DNA of 64,000 nt from Devosiaceae bacterium. Lineage in GTDB: Bacteria; Pseudomonadota; Alphaproteobacteria; Rhizobiales; Devosiaceae. The number at the start of each line of letters is the position of its first letter. Positions within the stretch are counted from its first letter, which is position 1. A program made the position numbers and the translations under genes. Positions 42,435 through 51,575 of the stretch are shown here, piece by piece. The notes below the pieces were generated by a model. It worked only from the letters and a program-made list of their open reading frames with translations, did no database searches and was not told where the DNA came from. The DNA lies in assembly GCA_021648375.1 (NCBI GenBank), contig JAKISW010000001.1, positions 62,001-126,000 on the forward strand, in the 5' to 3' direction.

Positions 42435-43389
42435 TTTTCTTGTTACGCAGCTCTTTTGGCACATTAAAGACGATGTTTTCGCGAGCGCTCACATGGTTTG
42501 AAACTTCTAATGTAAAGCGCTTTGCAAAAGCATCCAGAATTTCTTCCACCAGAGTTTCTGGTGCCGAAGCACCAGCGGTAATTCCAAGGCTTGATAGGGA
42601 TGAAAAATCCTCCCAGATAATATCTTGGGCCCGTTGAATAAGCACGGATTTTGTGCATCCTGAGCGCTGTGCAACCTCTACCAATCGCATAGAGTTGGAC
42701 GAATTGGGAGCGCCAACCACAATCATTGCATCAACTTTTGGAGCTACCTGTTTCACCGCCTCCTGACGGTTTGTGGTTGCGTAACAAATATCTTCTTTTG
42801 GGGTGCTTTTGATTTTAGGGAAGCGATCCTTAAGAATTGCGATGATTTTTGCAGTGTCATCAAGAGAGAGGGTAGTCTGGGTGACAAAAGCCAGATTATC
42901 AGGATTATCGGTCTGAAAATCTTTTGCGTCGCTTTCGGTTTCAATCAGCGATATTTCCCCCGCCGGTAATTGCCCCATTGTCCCGATAACTTCCGGGTGC
43001 CCCTGGTGGCCGATTAAAATCACCTGCCGCCCTTCATTGAAAAGCCGTTGCGCTTCCACATGTACTTTCCATACCAGCGGGCAGGTGGCATCGAGCACAA
43101 ACATATTGCGCTGGCTTGCAGCTTTGGGAATGGACTTTGCCACTCCGTGGGCCGAAAATATCACTGGTGCGGAAGTGTCAGGAATTTCTGAAAGGGTTTC
43201 CACAAAAACTGCCCCTTTGGTTTTTAGGCCATCGACCACATATTTATTGTGAACAATTTCGTGGCGCACATAGACCGGCGCGCCGTATTTTTGAAGCGCA
43301 AGCTCCACAATCTGAATTGCCCGATCAACCCCGGCGCAAAAACCCCGTGGTGAGCAAAGAATGATTTTTAGTTGAGGAAGTGAATTCAT
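42427..43389 (-). CDS. ispH: 4-hydroxy-3-methylbut-2-enyl diphosphate reductase
   Basis: Last enzyme of the MEP pathway; reduces HMBPP to IPP and DMAPP with an Fe-S cluster. The cluster Cys lie in [23 protein letters not shown] and [11 protein letters not shown] with further Cys near [19 protein letters not shown] and VGAPNSSNS are family marks. The length of 320 residues is normal. Divergent from the PPDK-like gene. Its end overlaps rnhA. Confidence 0.96.
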   Translation of the reverse strand: MNSLPQLKIILCSPRGFCAGVDRAIQIVELALQKYGAPVYVRHEIVHNKYVVDGLKTKGAVFVETLSEIPDTSAPVIFSAHGVAKSIPKAASQRNMFVLDATCPLVWKVHVEAQRLFNEGRQVILIGHQGHPEVIGTMGQLPAGEISLIETESDAKDFQTDNPDNLAFVTQTTLSLDDTAKIIAILKDRFPKIKSTPKEDICYATTNRQEAVKQVAPKVDAMIVVGAPNSSNSMRLVEVAQRSGCTKSVLIQRAQDIIWEDFSSLSSLGITAGASAPETLVEEILDAFAKRFTLEVSNHVSARENIVFNVPKELRNKKND

Positions 43390-43542
43390 AAAAATTTGAT
43401 GCTTTGTGAGCGAGCATATGTCAAGGCTTTTGCGCCTTTCTTATATGTCAGTGTTGAGGACTGTTGCTACATTGATGCACTCAGGGCAATATGAAACTAT
43501 CGTATGATTAACCTCGGTTCATGACCCTAGATAAATTGAGCT

Positions 43543-45840
43543 TTGACCTTGACTTTGGCCCAGCAGATTATTGTGATTTCGCCCTCATCAGGACCAGCCC
43601 CCCTGTCAGCGGAGCAGCGCGACCTGTTGGTTGGTAAAGCTCGCTGGACCAGAGCGGTTTATGACGCCGGATTTCCAACAGTGCCCACAATTTGTATAAC
43701 CCGCGCCGCCTGGGATGCCCTGCAAAGTGAGCGAGAATTATCTTCACAACGGCTACGCACAGCCTGGGTCGCCACCCTTTTTCGATTGGTAACAAAGGGG
43801 GAAGATCCACCCAAACTGGTGGTTCGCACGTCAGCGCTCACCCATAGGCCGGGTCTGATGGCTGTTAGAACCGATATTTCACCCCCAGACAGTGAAGAAG
43901 AATCAGTGGATTTGAACGGACCGCTGGGCAATGCCATTCGGTCTGCTTTTCTCTCCTATGGTCAAACAGAACCTCTTTGGTCTCAACCGGAGAGCGAAAA
44001 TTTAAGAAACAACCAGATTGTAATTATTCAGGCAACAGCGCCCGGACAAATCAATCTGTTCATGACCCGCCATTCCACAACGGGCAAAATCGGCCCCGCC
44101 CCGGTTCCCCCTGATACTGAAACGGTGCCTTTTCCTGAGATTTTTTCTCCCATCTGTGATTTTCTGGATGGTGCTTCCGGGCGTCACATGGTGGCTTGCA
44201 TTGCCATGAATGAGGGGAAGCCCGAATTTATTTCCGCCCGCCCGGTTCCTGCCAGTGCCGAAGCTGATCTGGAAGCGGCGGTTGATCGGGCCGAGCGCGG
44301 GATCTGGTCAACCCATCAGGCGGTTAAATCCTTTGATCCTTCCAGGCTTCCCCATGTGCTGCACCCAAGATTGCTGCCGGATCCGGAACGCAATGCAATC
44401 GCCTCCGGCCTTGGAGTTTCCCCGGGGGCGGCCAGTGGAAAAATAGTTTTTCATCCCGATGATGCGGTTCGCCTTAATGCCAGAGGTGTAAATTGTATTT
44501 TGGTGATGAGTGAAACCGGTCCCACCGATGTGGAGGGAATGCAGGCCGCAACCGGTGCTTTGACGGCGAGAGGCGGCATGACCAGTCACGCAGCAATGGT
44601 GGCCAGTGCCACCGGACGACCCTGCGTTGCTGGAGTGCGCTCTCTTCAGGTCGATCTTGAAAATTTCACCTGCACTATAGGTGGACAGGAGTTTTCTCAG
44701 GGTAGTGAGATTACAATCGATGGTAGTTCGGGGGAGGTTTTTGCCAGTGCGTTGCAATTGTCGACACCACATATTGGCGGGGCCGTTTCCAGGTTGCTGG
44801 ATTGGTCCGATGGCACCCGCTCAATCGCCGTTCGCACAAATGTCGAAACCATAGCTGGCGCAAAAACCGCCCTGGATTTTGGCGCAGAAGGCATTGGTCT
44901 GGCCCGCTCAGAACACATGTTTTTTTCGCAGGAAAGAATGACAGCTCTCAGGCGTTTGATACTTTCTCAAAGCCCTAGTGATCGGGCTGAAGCATTGCAG
45001 GGCCTGGTGGAATATCAGGCCACAGATTATGCCTCTCTGTTCACCACCATGCGTGGCCGTCCGGTTAATGTGCGCCTGTTTGATCCGCCATTGCATGAAT
45101 TTTTGCCCAAAAGTGATGAGGATATTGAGGCAACTGCCGCCTCCCTAGGCCTAAGCATCAAGGCCCTGCGCCAGCGCCTTGAAAGCCTCTCCGAGATAAA
45201 TCCCATGCTTGGTCATCGCGGTTGTCGTTTGGCCATCACTTATCCCGAAATTCTAAATATGCAGATGCACGCGCTTTTTGCCGGAGCCAGAGAGGCGATC
45301 GAGCAGCAATCTGAACCAGTGGTTCTGGAAGTAATGGTGCCTTTTGTTTCCTCAGCCCGAGAAATAATCTGGCTTCGCAATCAGGTAATGTCCATGGCTG
45401 ACAAGGCTGGCATCGGACTGGAAAATCAGATTCACCTTTCGTTTGGCACTATGATTGAACTGCCAAGAGCAGCTTTGAGGGCCGCAGAAATTGCCCATGC
45501 TGTAGATTTCTTTTCTTTCGGTACTAACGATCTGACCCAGACAACATTTGGAATTTCGCGCGATGACGCACCCGCTTTTCTTGCCGCCTATAAACGCAAG
45601 GGAATATATGAAAGTGACCCCTTTGTTACGCTGGATCAGGCCGGAGTGGGAGAACTGATCAAATTTGCCATTAAAAGGGGCCGGGCAGCCAATCCCAATC
45701 TGGTTGTTGGAATTTGTGGCGAACATGCGGGAGAGCCTCAATCTTTGCAGTTTTTTGCCGGATTGGATGTGGATTATGTCAGCTGCTCCCCCTATCGGGT
45801 GCCGGTTGCCCGCCTGGCACTTGCTCAGGCTCAGGGGTAA
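43543..45840 (+). CDS. PPDK-like PEP-utilising protein lacking the ATP-site residues
   Basis: 765-residue protein aligned by eye with pyruvate phosphate dikinase (usually about 880). The C-terminal two thirds are well kept: the phospho-His motif TARGGMTSHAAMVA with His349, and the PEP/pyruvate barrel with GTMIELPRAAL, FSFGTNDLTQTTFG and GICGEHAG with Cys725. The first third is short: the ATP-grasp body is eroded, and where PPDK has Glu and Gln for Mg-ATP (DIEFT, LQTR) it has Cys and Ser (VACIAM, ISAR). It should not make the ATP partial reaction. A normal PPDK usually sits next to glyS in relatives. The start is a TTG with no clear ribosome site. Confidence 0.8.
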   Translation: MTLTLAQQIIVISPSSGPAPLSAEQRDLLVGKARWTRAVYDAGFPTVPTICITRAAWDALQSERELSSQRLRTAWVATLFRLVTKGEDPPKLVVRTSALTHRPGLMAVRTDISPPDSEEESVDLNGPLGNAIRSAFLSYGQTEPLWSQPESENLRNNQIVIIQATAPGQINLFMTRHSTTGKIGPAPVPPDTETVPFPEIFSPICDFLDGASGRHMVACIAMNEGKPEFISARPVPASAEADLEAAVDRAERGIWSTHQAVKSFDPSRLPHVLHPRLLPDPERNAIASGLGVSPGAASGKIVFHPDDAVRLNARGVNCILVMSETGPTDVEGMQAATGALTARGGMTSHAAMVASATGRPCVAGVRSLQVDLENFTCTIGGQEFSQGSEITIDGSSGEVFASALQLSTPHIGGAVSRLLDWSDGTRSIAVRTNVETIAGAKTALDFGAEGIGLARSEHMFFSQERMTALRRLILSQSPSDRAEALQGLVEYQATDYASLFTTMRGRPVNVRLFDPPLHEFLPKSDEDIEATAASLGLSIKALRQRLESLSEINPMLGHRGCRLAITYPEILNMQMHALFAGAREAIEQQSEPVVLEVMVPFVSSAREIIWLRNQVMSMADKAGIGLENQIHLSFGTMIELPRAALRAAEIAHAVDFFSFGTNDLTQTTFGISRDDAPAFLAAYKRKGIYESDPFVTLDQAGVGELIKFAIKRGRAANPNLVVGICGEHAGEPQSLQFFAGLDVDYVSCSPYRVPVARLALAQAQG

Positions 45841-46064
45841 ACGTTAGCCTGAAAGACCGGTTTAATTTGTTAAGTGTAATAGCACAAAGACCTTGCAGCG
45901 CCCCGGACTGCCCCAAAACTTCCTTGATTTGGTCTATATTTCTTCCACTCCCTGCCTAATTTTCCTGTTTACCTAGTGTCAACGTTAATCAACTATTATC
46001 GGGGTGCTGGCAATTTATGAGTATGTCAGCGGGTTTGAGTATTCAGGTAGTGTAAGTAGAGTAA

Positions 46065-47093
46065 ATGGCCAAAAGAATTTTGTCCAAGAAGGCTGGAACC
46101 AGCCTAAATGGTGCGCCCAGGGCGCGTATTGCCAAACGGCGTGCTTCAACAGTTGCATCCAAAATTTTTGGAACCGCTGTTTTTGCGGTGTTGGGTTTTA
46201 CGTTCTCGATTTCCCCCGTTTCAAATCCGCAACTGTTTGCAAATCACCGTTTTGTGCCTGTTGTGCAAGAAGCCACCCTGACCTATCAGGGCCGGGCTCC
46301 AATTATAACCGGTTCGGTAAATCAATTGTTTGAAACCCCTTCGTTTTTAGGGCCAACCAGTAATCAGAAGCGCAATCGCTTGCGCCCGCAAACTAATATC
46401 TTGGAGTTTGCAGATTCGTTTTCTGCCCAAAGAATTCAAATAGCTGCCCTGCGTGTTCTCCCTGTTGAGCCGGTTTCGCCTGCTCACCCGATTGGTGGAC
46501 GGGTAATCGATCAGGCCACAAGAATTTCCCTGGCCTCGATTGACCCGGCTTTAGCTTCTGCGGCCTTAAAGGCTATTGAACAGGCCACCCCGCTTGACCC
46601 CTCAATTCCTGTCCCTATCGTGTCATCAGCGCAATTGGCCTATGTGCGGGCCGAAGCGCCAACAACTGAGCGGGCCGTTGCAGTTAATCGCTTTTCAGAG
46701 CGTGAGCAGTGGTGCCTTTCCACAGCAATATATTTTGAAGCCCGTGGTGAAAGCTATCGCGGACAGGTCGGTGTGGCTCAGGTTGTCATGAACCGGGTCA
46801 AGAGCCGAACTTTTCCTAACTCAATTTGCGGAGTGGTTTTTCAAAACAAGAGCTGGCGTAATCGCTGCCAGTTTTCATTCGCCTGTGATGGCATTCCAGA
46901 TCGTGTAAGAGAGCCTGCCGCATGGGCCAAGGCTGAAGAAATCACTCAAAAAGTCACCGCCGGTGAAATTTATCTGCCAGAAGTTGCCGATGCCATAAAT
47001 TACCACGCCAATTATGTCTATCCGGCCTGGGCACCAAGAATGAAGCGCTTGACCCAGATTGGCACGCACATTTTCTATCGTTTCAGAAGTTAA
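46065..47093 (+). CDS. SleB-type cell-wall hydrolase
   Basis: 342-residue protein. The N-terminus is basic with one hydrophobic stretch (ASKIFGTAVFAVLGFTFSI), a signal or anchor. Residues 70-215 are low in conservation and the C-terminal hydrolase_2 (SleB) domain shows LSTAIYFEARGESYRGQVGVAQVVMNRV (family Glu), ICGVVFQNKSWRNRCQFSFACDG and NYHANYVYPAWAPRM. It probably cleaves peptidoglycan in the periplasm. The start at 46065 is unambiguous; a 224-nt gap lies upstream. Confidence 0.88.
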   Translation: MAKRILSKKAGTSLNGAPRARIAKRRASTVASKIFGTAVFAVLGFTFSISPVSNPQLFANHRFVPVVQEATLTYQGRAPIITGSVNQLFETPSFLGPTSNQKRNRLRPQTNILEFADSFSAQRIQIAALRVLPVEPVSPAHPIGGRVIDQATRISLASIDPALASAALKAIEQATPLDPSIPVPIVSSAQLAYVRAEAPTTERAVAVNRFSEREQWCLSTAIYFEARGESYRGQVGVAQVVMNRVKSRTFPNSICGVVFQNKSWRNRCQFSFACDGIPDRVREPAAWAKAEEITQKVTAGEIYLPEVADAINYHANYVYPAWAPRMKRLTQIGTHIFYRFRS

Positions 47094-47121
47094 TTGTTTT
47101 TATTAGCCTCGGCTGCAAAAA

Positions 47122-47658
47122 TTAGCGCCAACTGCAATAAATAAAGCTCGATCTGACAATACAATTTTGATTGTTACGCTTTAACATTTCGCTCGTTTTA
47201 ATGCCGTCAATATTCCCTGAAAAGGCCAGTTGAGCTGGAAAATTGCTCTCTAATTCGGAGGTGATTTCAACAACTTCAACGCCGGGGTACAGCACATTTT
47301 TAGAGGCAAATGCATCGGTGGAATAAACGCCACTGGGTGTTGAAACCACACTGACCAGACTCTCTTTGCCAAATTCCACCTTACGAATTACATTGCTTGA
47401 CAGGACTTGAGTTGCAACGCTGGCATCAAAGTTCACCTGATAGGAGCGTTCTCCAACCCGCAATAATTGTGAAATACTTTGTGCGCTGGGCCTGCCTTCC
47501 TCTGGAGATATTTGCTGAATTATTGAGGAAATATTGTTTGCGACAGGACTTTGCGCCAATGCAGCAGAACTGGAACCTGGCAGCGCATCAACAATAATTG
47601 ACACTCCAACAATTCCAAGACCCAAACCTGCAATATTCCAAAAAGTTAATAGCTTCAT
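47122..47658 (-). CDS. Exported protein of unknown function
   Basis: 178-residue protein with a signal peptide (NIAGLGLGIVGVSIIVDALPGSSSAALAQ). The remainder is beta-rich with two Cys near the end (NCIVRSSFIYC) that could form a disulfide. I do not recognise a family. It is convergent with the SleB gene (29 nt between stops). Confidence 0.7.
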   Translation of the reverse strand: MKLLTFWNIAGLGLGIVGVSIIVDALPGSSSAALAQSPVANNISSIIQQISPEEGRPSAQSISQLLRVGERSYQVNFDASVATQVLSSNVIRKVEFGKESLVSVVSTPSGVYSTDAFASKNVLYPGVEVVEITSELESNFPAQLAFSGNIDGIKTSEMLKRNNQNCIVRSSFIYCSWR

Positions 47659-47773
47659 AACCGGCGCCCTTGCCGAACTGGTTGTTGAATTAACTCTTTA
47701 TCAACCATGTTGGCCTGGGGGTCAAAGCACATTGCCCATCATGCTTAACGGGATATGTTGCAGGATTGTTTGA

Positions 47774-48388
47774 CTAAGCGGGAAGTTGTTTGGCGATTTT
47801 CAGATAGAGTTTCTCAAATTGGTCCTGGGCTTCCCTTGTGGGCCATGGGCGAATAAAATTCTCAAATCCATCCAGATCAAAATTGGCAATGCTTGGCTCT
47901 CCAAACAGCTTTCCAGCCTCCTCCATTGCAAACCCGGCCAGATTAACCGCTTCAAAATAGGCGGCCTGCCGATCGGCTTTTTTGATATTTTTTTTGGTTG
48001 CCAACGGACATCTGGCCGGCAGGGAAAAACGCAGATGTATTGCTTCTAAAATGCTGTCTTCAATTTTGGTGTAATCCCCCCCGATTGCAGCCTTGAATGG
48101 TGAAATCAGGTCTCCCATTACATATTCAGCACCATCATGAAACAGCGCATAAAGCAGATCAGACGGGCTGGTTTTTTTGTTGGTTGCTTTATATATTTCA
48201 ACCACAAGAATTGAATGCTGGGCTACCGAAAACGGATAATCGCCAATAGTCTGGCCGTTCCAGCGGGCAACTCTGGCCAGACCGTGGGCAATGTCACCAA
48301 GCTCTATATCCAGCGCTGACGGGTTTAAAAGATCAAGCCTTCTTCCCGAAAGCATGCGCTGCCATGCTCTTTTATCCGCTCGTGCCAT
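47774..48388 (-). CDS. HD-domain phosphohydrolase, YfbR-like
   Basis: 204-residue HD-superfamily protein. Metal residues: VAQHSILVVEIY and LFHDGAEYVMGDL, with YTKIEDSILEAIHLRF after. The HDGAEY version and length match a conserved Rhizobiales protein beside ygfZ. It may act on nucleotides, but the substrate is not known. It starts 13 nt after the stop of ygfZ, so the two are likely co-transcribed. Confidence 0.87.
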   Translation of the reverse strand: MARADKRAWQRMLSGRRLDLLNPSALDIELGDIAHGLARVARWNGQTIGDYPFSVAQHSILVVEIYKATNKKTSPSDLLYALFHDGAEYVMGDLISPFKAAIGGDYTKIEDSILEAIHLRFSLPARCPLATKKNIKKADRQAAYFEAVNLAGFAMEEAGKLFGEPSIANFDLDGFENFIRPWPTREAQDQFEKLYLKIAKQLPA

Positions 48389-48401
48389 ATTTGCCTTCGT
48401 T

Positions 48402-49301
48402 TTACTTTTTCGAATCTAGCGTAAAATCGTAGCTTGCCCAGGAAGGGGTGGCAAGGGTCACGGATAGACCACCAATTTGGGCTGATCCGGCAGTTGCAGC
48501 GCTTAAGCGATCCAGACGGGCAATGGCAATGGCTTTGCCCTTTACAACTCTTCCCGCAATACCGATTTTTTTGCCGTCCAGCAAAATTTCTTCTCCGGAA
48601 GTAATTGATTTTAGGTTGGCCTCGCTAAAGGAAGCAATCAATGGGCGCTTGCGTGTGGTTCCACGATGGCGCATGCGCGAAACAACCTCTTGCCCCACAT
48701 AACAACCCTTTGAAAAATCAATCCCGTTTAGCAGGTCCATACCAATGTCATGGGGAAATAAACTATCGGGGGCATAATCTTCTCCCAGCTGACTTATTCC
48801 CAAATTGATACGCCGTGACAAAAACTCCCCACCGTCCTCAATCCAGTCCCTGGTTGCTGCATTTTTAGTGATTACTCTGAATCCCAGATTTTTTTCAGGG
48901 TCAGCAATATGTTTGTTGCGGGCGTCGAGATGTTCAATTCTAGTTTCGTTTGCAGCTGAATGTTCGCTCCAGCCAACTCTGTGGGTTTCGCTCAGGTCAG
49001 TAATTTGAGCATCGGCGCGCAATTTAAACATATTCATTTTGCGCAAAAATTGTTGTTTTTCCTGTGTTGAAATATCCAGAAAATAGGCATCCTTGCACCA
49101 TCCAATAAGACCCTCGGCTTGAATTTTTCCCTGGGGAGAAAGCAAAGCCCACCAGTTGGCAATATTTGGCTCTGTTGAGACGGTTCCGGTTACCACGTCA
49201 TTCAACAATTTTTTTGCATCAGGTCCGTCAATTCTGATTGCGATGCGCTCTGGACGAAAATATGTTTTCAACTGCCTGTTGTTCCTGTACTTAATTTCCA
49301 T
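48402..49301 (-). CDS. ygfZ: tRNA-modifying/folate-binding protein YgfZ
   Basis: Folate-binding protein that supports iron-sulfur enzyme assembly. The YgfZ motif is DFSKGCYVGQEVVSRMRHRG with its conserved Cys. GcvT-like fold but without the glycine-cleavage motifs. The length of 299 residues is usual. Followed by the HD gene and divergent from the dihydroorotase, a common Rhizobiales order. The start ATG is at 49301. Confidence 0.92.
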   Translation of the reverse strand: MEIKYRNNRQLKTYFRPERIAIRIDGPDAKKLLNDVVTGTVSTEPNIANWWALLSPQGKIQAEGLIGWCKDAYFLDISTQEKQQFLRKMNMFKLRADAQITDLSETHRVGWSEHSAANETRIEHLDARNKHIADPEKNLGFRVITKNAATRDWIEDGGEFLSRRINLGISQLGEDYAPDSLFPHDIGMDLLNGIDFSKGCYVGQEVVSRMRHRGTTRKRPLIASFSEANLKSITSGEEILLDGKKIGIAGRVVKGKAIAIARLDRLSAATAGSAQIGGLSVTLATPSWASYDFTLDSKK

Positions 49302-49351
49302 GATAGGGGTCAGAATTTTATCTTGCCCGCTTTTATAGCAGAAAGAAAGAA

Positions 49352-50680
49352 ATGGTCAGTTTTGATATTATTTTCAAGCACGCAACGCTGGTAAATCACG
49401 ATGGTGAAGCTGTTGGCGATATTGGCATCAGGGACGGAAAAATTTCCGCAATCGGTGATCTTGGTTCAAATTCGACAGCTAATGAAATTATTAATTGCAC
49501 TGGCCTGCATATTCTTCCCGGTTTTATAGATACTCAGGTGCATTTTCGCGAGCCGGGGCTTGAGCATAAAGAAAATCTTAAAACAGGGTCTCTTGGCGCG
49601 GTAATGGGCGGGGTGACGGCGGTTTTTGAAATGCCAAATACCAACCCTTTGACCATTAATGAAAGCGCTTTTCACGATAAAATCTCCAGAGCATCAAATT
49701 CAATGCATTGCGATTTTGCCTTTTATATTGGCGGAACCCATGAAAATACGGATCAATTATCAAGGCTGGAAAAGCTGCCCGGTTGTGCAGGCGTAAAGGT
49801 ATTTATGGGTTCGTCCACTGGATCTCTTCTGGTCCAGGACGATGACGGGGTGCGTGCTATTCTAAATGCCATATCTCGTCGGGCCGCTTTTCATTCCGAG
49901 GATGAATACCTGCTAGAAGAACAAAAACACTTTCGAGTTGAGAATGATCCGGCGTCTCACCCCGTCTGGCGCGATGTTGAAGTTGCCTTAAGGTCAACCA
50001 AAAGACTGGTGAGGCTGGCAAGAGAAACCGGCAGCAATATTCACGTTTTGCACATTAGTACCGGTGAGGAAATGGAGTTCCTCAGCCAGCATAAGGATAT
50101 TGCAAGTGTTGAGGTCACCCCCCATCACTTAACCCTTGATGCCAGCGAATATCAGAACCTTGGAACTTTGCTGCAGATGAACCCTCCGGTGCGCGATATT
50201 TCCCACCAGCAAAAAATCTGGGAAGGCGTGGCCAATGGTGTTGCCGATATTTTAGGCTCCGATCACGCCCCCCATACTTTGGAAGAAAAATCAGCGCCCT
50301 ATCCTCAATCCCCCTCCGGCATGACCGGAGTGCAGACATTTGTTCCGATTATGCTCGATCATGTAAATGAAGGAAAACTGTCTTTACAACGATTGGTTGA
50401 TATGACCAGCGCCGGACCAAACCGATTGTTTGGAATTGCCGGCAAGGGAAGAATGGCCGTTGGCTATGATGCGGATTTAACCATTGTTGATATGAAGCGG
50501 CGCGCAACGATCACAAATGAATGGATAGAATCACGCGCCGGATGGACACCCTATGATGGCAAAAAAGTTACCGGCTGGCCGGTGGGAACAATTATCAGGG
50601 GTAAAAAAATAATGTGGGAAGGGGAGCTTATTACAAAATCAGCCGGCATTCCGATTCGCTTCAACGACGCTTTAAATTAA
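49352..50680 (+). CDS. Dihydroorotase, class I (PyrC/AllB-like)
   Basis: Amidohydrolase of 442 residues that closes or opens the dihydroorotate ring in pyrimidine synthesis. Metal residues: FIDTQVHFREPGLEHKE (HxH is QVHFR here: His and the following Arg), the Lys in GVKVFMGSSTGSLLV, HSEDEY, HVLHIST and ILGSDHAPHTLEEK. Pattern fits the class I group found beside ygfZ in Rhizobiales. The first motif should be read with care as the pair is VHF. AGAAAG precedes the ATG. Another dihydroorotase may exist outside the window. Confidence 0.9.
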   Translation: MVSFDIIFKHATLVNHDGEAVGDIGIRDGKISAIGDLGSNSTANEIINCTGLHILPGFIDTQVHFREPGLEHKENLKTGSLGAVMGGVTAVFEMPNTNPLTINESAFHDKISRASNSMHCDFAFYIGGTHENTDQLSRLEKLPGCAGVKVFMGSSTGSLLVQDDDGVRAILNAISRRAAFHSEDEYLLEEQKHFRVENDPASHPVWRDVEVALRSTKRLVRLARETGSNIHVLHISTGEEMEFLSQHKDIASVEVTPHHLTLDASEYQNLGTLLQMNPPVRDISHQQKIWEGVANGVADILGSDHAPHTLEEKSAPYPQSPSGMTGVQTFVPIMLDHVNEGKLSLQRLVDMTSAGPNRLFGIAGKGRMAVGYDADLTIVDMKRRATITNEWIESRAGWTPYDGKKVTGWPVGTIIRGKKIMWEGELITKSAGIPIRFNDALN

Positions 50681-50686
50681 AGCGTT

Positions 50687-50947
50687 TTATTGAATAGAGC
50701 GATCCAGCGTATATTCCCCGTTGGAAATTCTTGAGGGCAAATCAGCAATAAGCTTGGCAGTTGCATCTTCGCCATGGGTGCGTACCAGAGTTGCAAGTGC
50801 TGCAAACAGTGCCGCATGGGAAAGCGCTTCAGTTTCAATGCCATCGGCCTCCGCACTGTTCCAGGCATCGGCGATATATTCCAAAGCCAATTCACGCTCC
50901 TCGGATTGCTTGCTGGTCATTGGGATGGTGTCAGTCGAAGAAAACAT
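50687..50947 (-). CDS. Small conserved helical protein
   Basis: 86 residues, soluble and mostly alpha-helical (ERELALEYIADAWNSAEADGIETEALSHAALFAALATLV). It resembles small Rhizobiales hypothetical proteins in this neighbourhood. An internal Met at codon 10 (50920) is an alternative start. No function is known. It is convergent with the dihydroorotase, 6 nt apart. Confidence 0.75.
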   Translation of the reverse strand: MFSSTDTIPMTSKQSEERELALEYIADAWNSAEADGIETEALSHAALFAALATLVRTHGEDATAKLIADLPSRISNGEYTLDRSIQ

Positions 50948-51048
50948 GATATTTACGTCCGTTGAAATTCTGTCTTTAATCTAACACGCTGATTTGCTCA
51001 GCGGTGGCAGAAGTTACGCAAGGGTTAATTGGCAATGAGTGATTATAC

Positions 51049-51453
51049 TTAATTCTGGTCCGCATAGCGAGAGTGAATATCGCGGGTAATCTGCTCCGCT
51101 TCTTCTAGCAATTGGCGCACGGATCTTTGCGCAGAAATCGTGCAGGAATTATAGGATCTAGCATAGGCATAATATCCCTGATTGAATGCACCATTGAGCC
51201 TTTGGCGACGGTCTTCATCCGGGTTGTCCAGCGAAATAAGCTCACCGGCATGCAAACGCCAGTCATTTTCTTCGTCTCCACACAGGGGTTGTAAAAAATA
51301 CAGGCTGCCGATAATGCCCAGTAGTTTTTGCATTTCGCTTTGATAAAGCGGATCAACTGCGCTGGCCGGTTGAGCGGATAGTGCCAACGCCAGCGCTACA
51401 AATATTGTGCGAAGTGCTTTCATCATAGGCCGTGTGGGTTTTTTCATATCCAT
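51049..51453 (-). CDS. TIGR02301 family exported protein
   Basis: 134-residue Rhizobiales-restricted family (TIGR02301). Signal peptide (LRTIFVALALALSAQPASA) then MQKLLGIIGSLYFLQPLCGDEENDWR and FNQGYYAYARSYNSCTISAQRSV, the family core with two conserved Cys. Periplasmic. No known function. An alternative start is the Met at codon 11. Confidence 0.88.
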   Translation of the reverse strand: MDMKKPTRPMMKALRTIFVALALALSAQPASAVDPLYQSEMQKLLGIIGSLYFLQPLCGDEENDWRLHAGELISLDNPDEDRRQRLNGAFNQGYYAYARSYNSCTISAQRSVRQLLEEAEQITRDIHSRYADQN

Positions 51454-51491
51454 GGGCTAGTTGAATAAGTCTGTCGGGTGCTCAAAGCAAG

Positions 51492-51517
51492 CCCCACCCA
51501 AACAGTTTCGGGTGGGG
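51492..51517 (-). terminator. Terminator downstream of the DUF3179 gene
   Basis: CCCCACCC (51492-51499) pairs with GGGTGGGG (51510-51517). It lies 59 nt past the DUF3179 stop (51576) on the minus strand, followed on that strand by CTTGCTTTGAG. Confidence 0.65.
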
Positions 51518-51575
51518 TGGTTTATTGTAGGTCCATAACCTTGGCTTTTTAACAGCTCCCTGGCTTTTATTGAAC

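Noticed and set aside
44308..44772. 154-codon minus-strand frame
   Set aside because: Antisense to the PPDK-like His-domain coding region.
49309..49330. Possible further copy of the element end (TAGGGGTCAGAATTTTATC)
   Set aside because: Only the TAGGGGTCAG core agrees and no partner exists; similarity is within chance.
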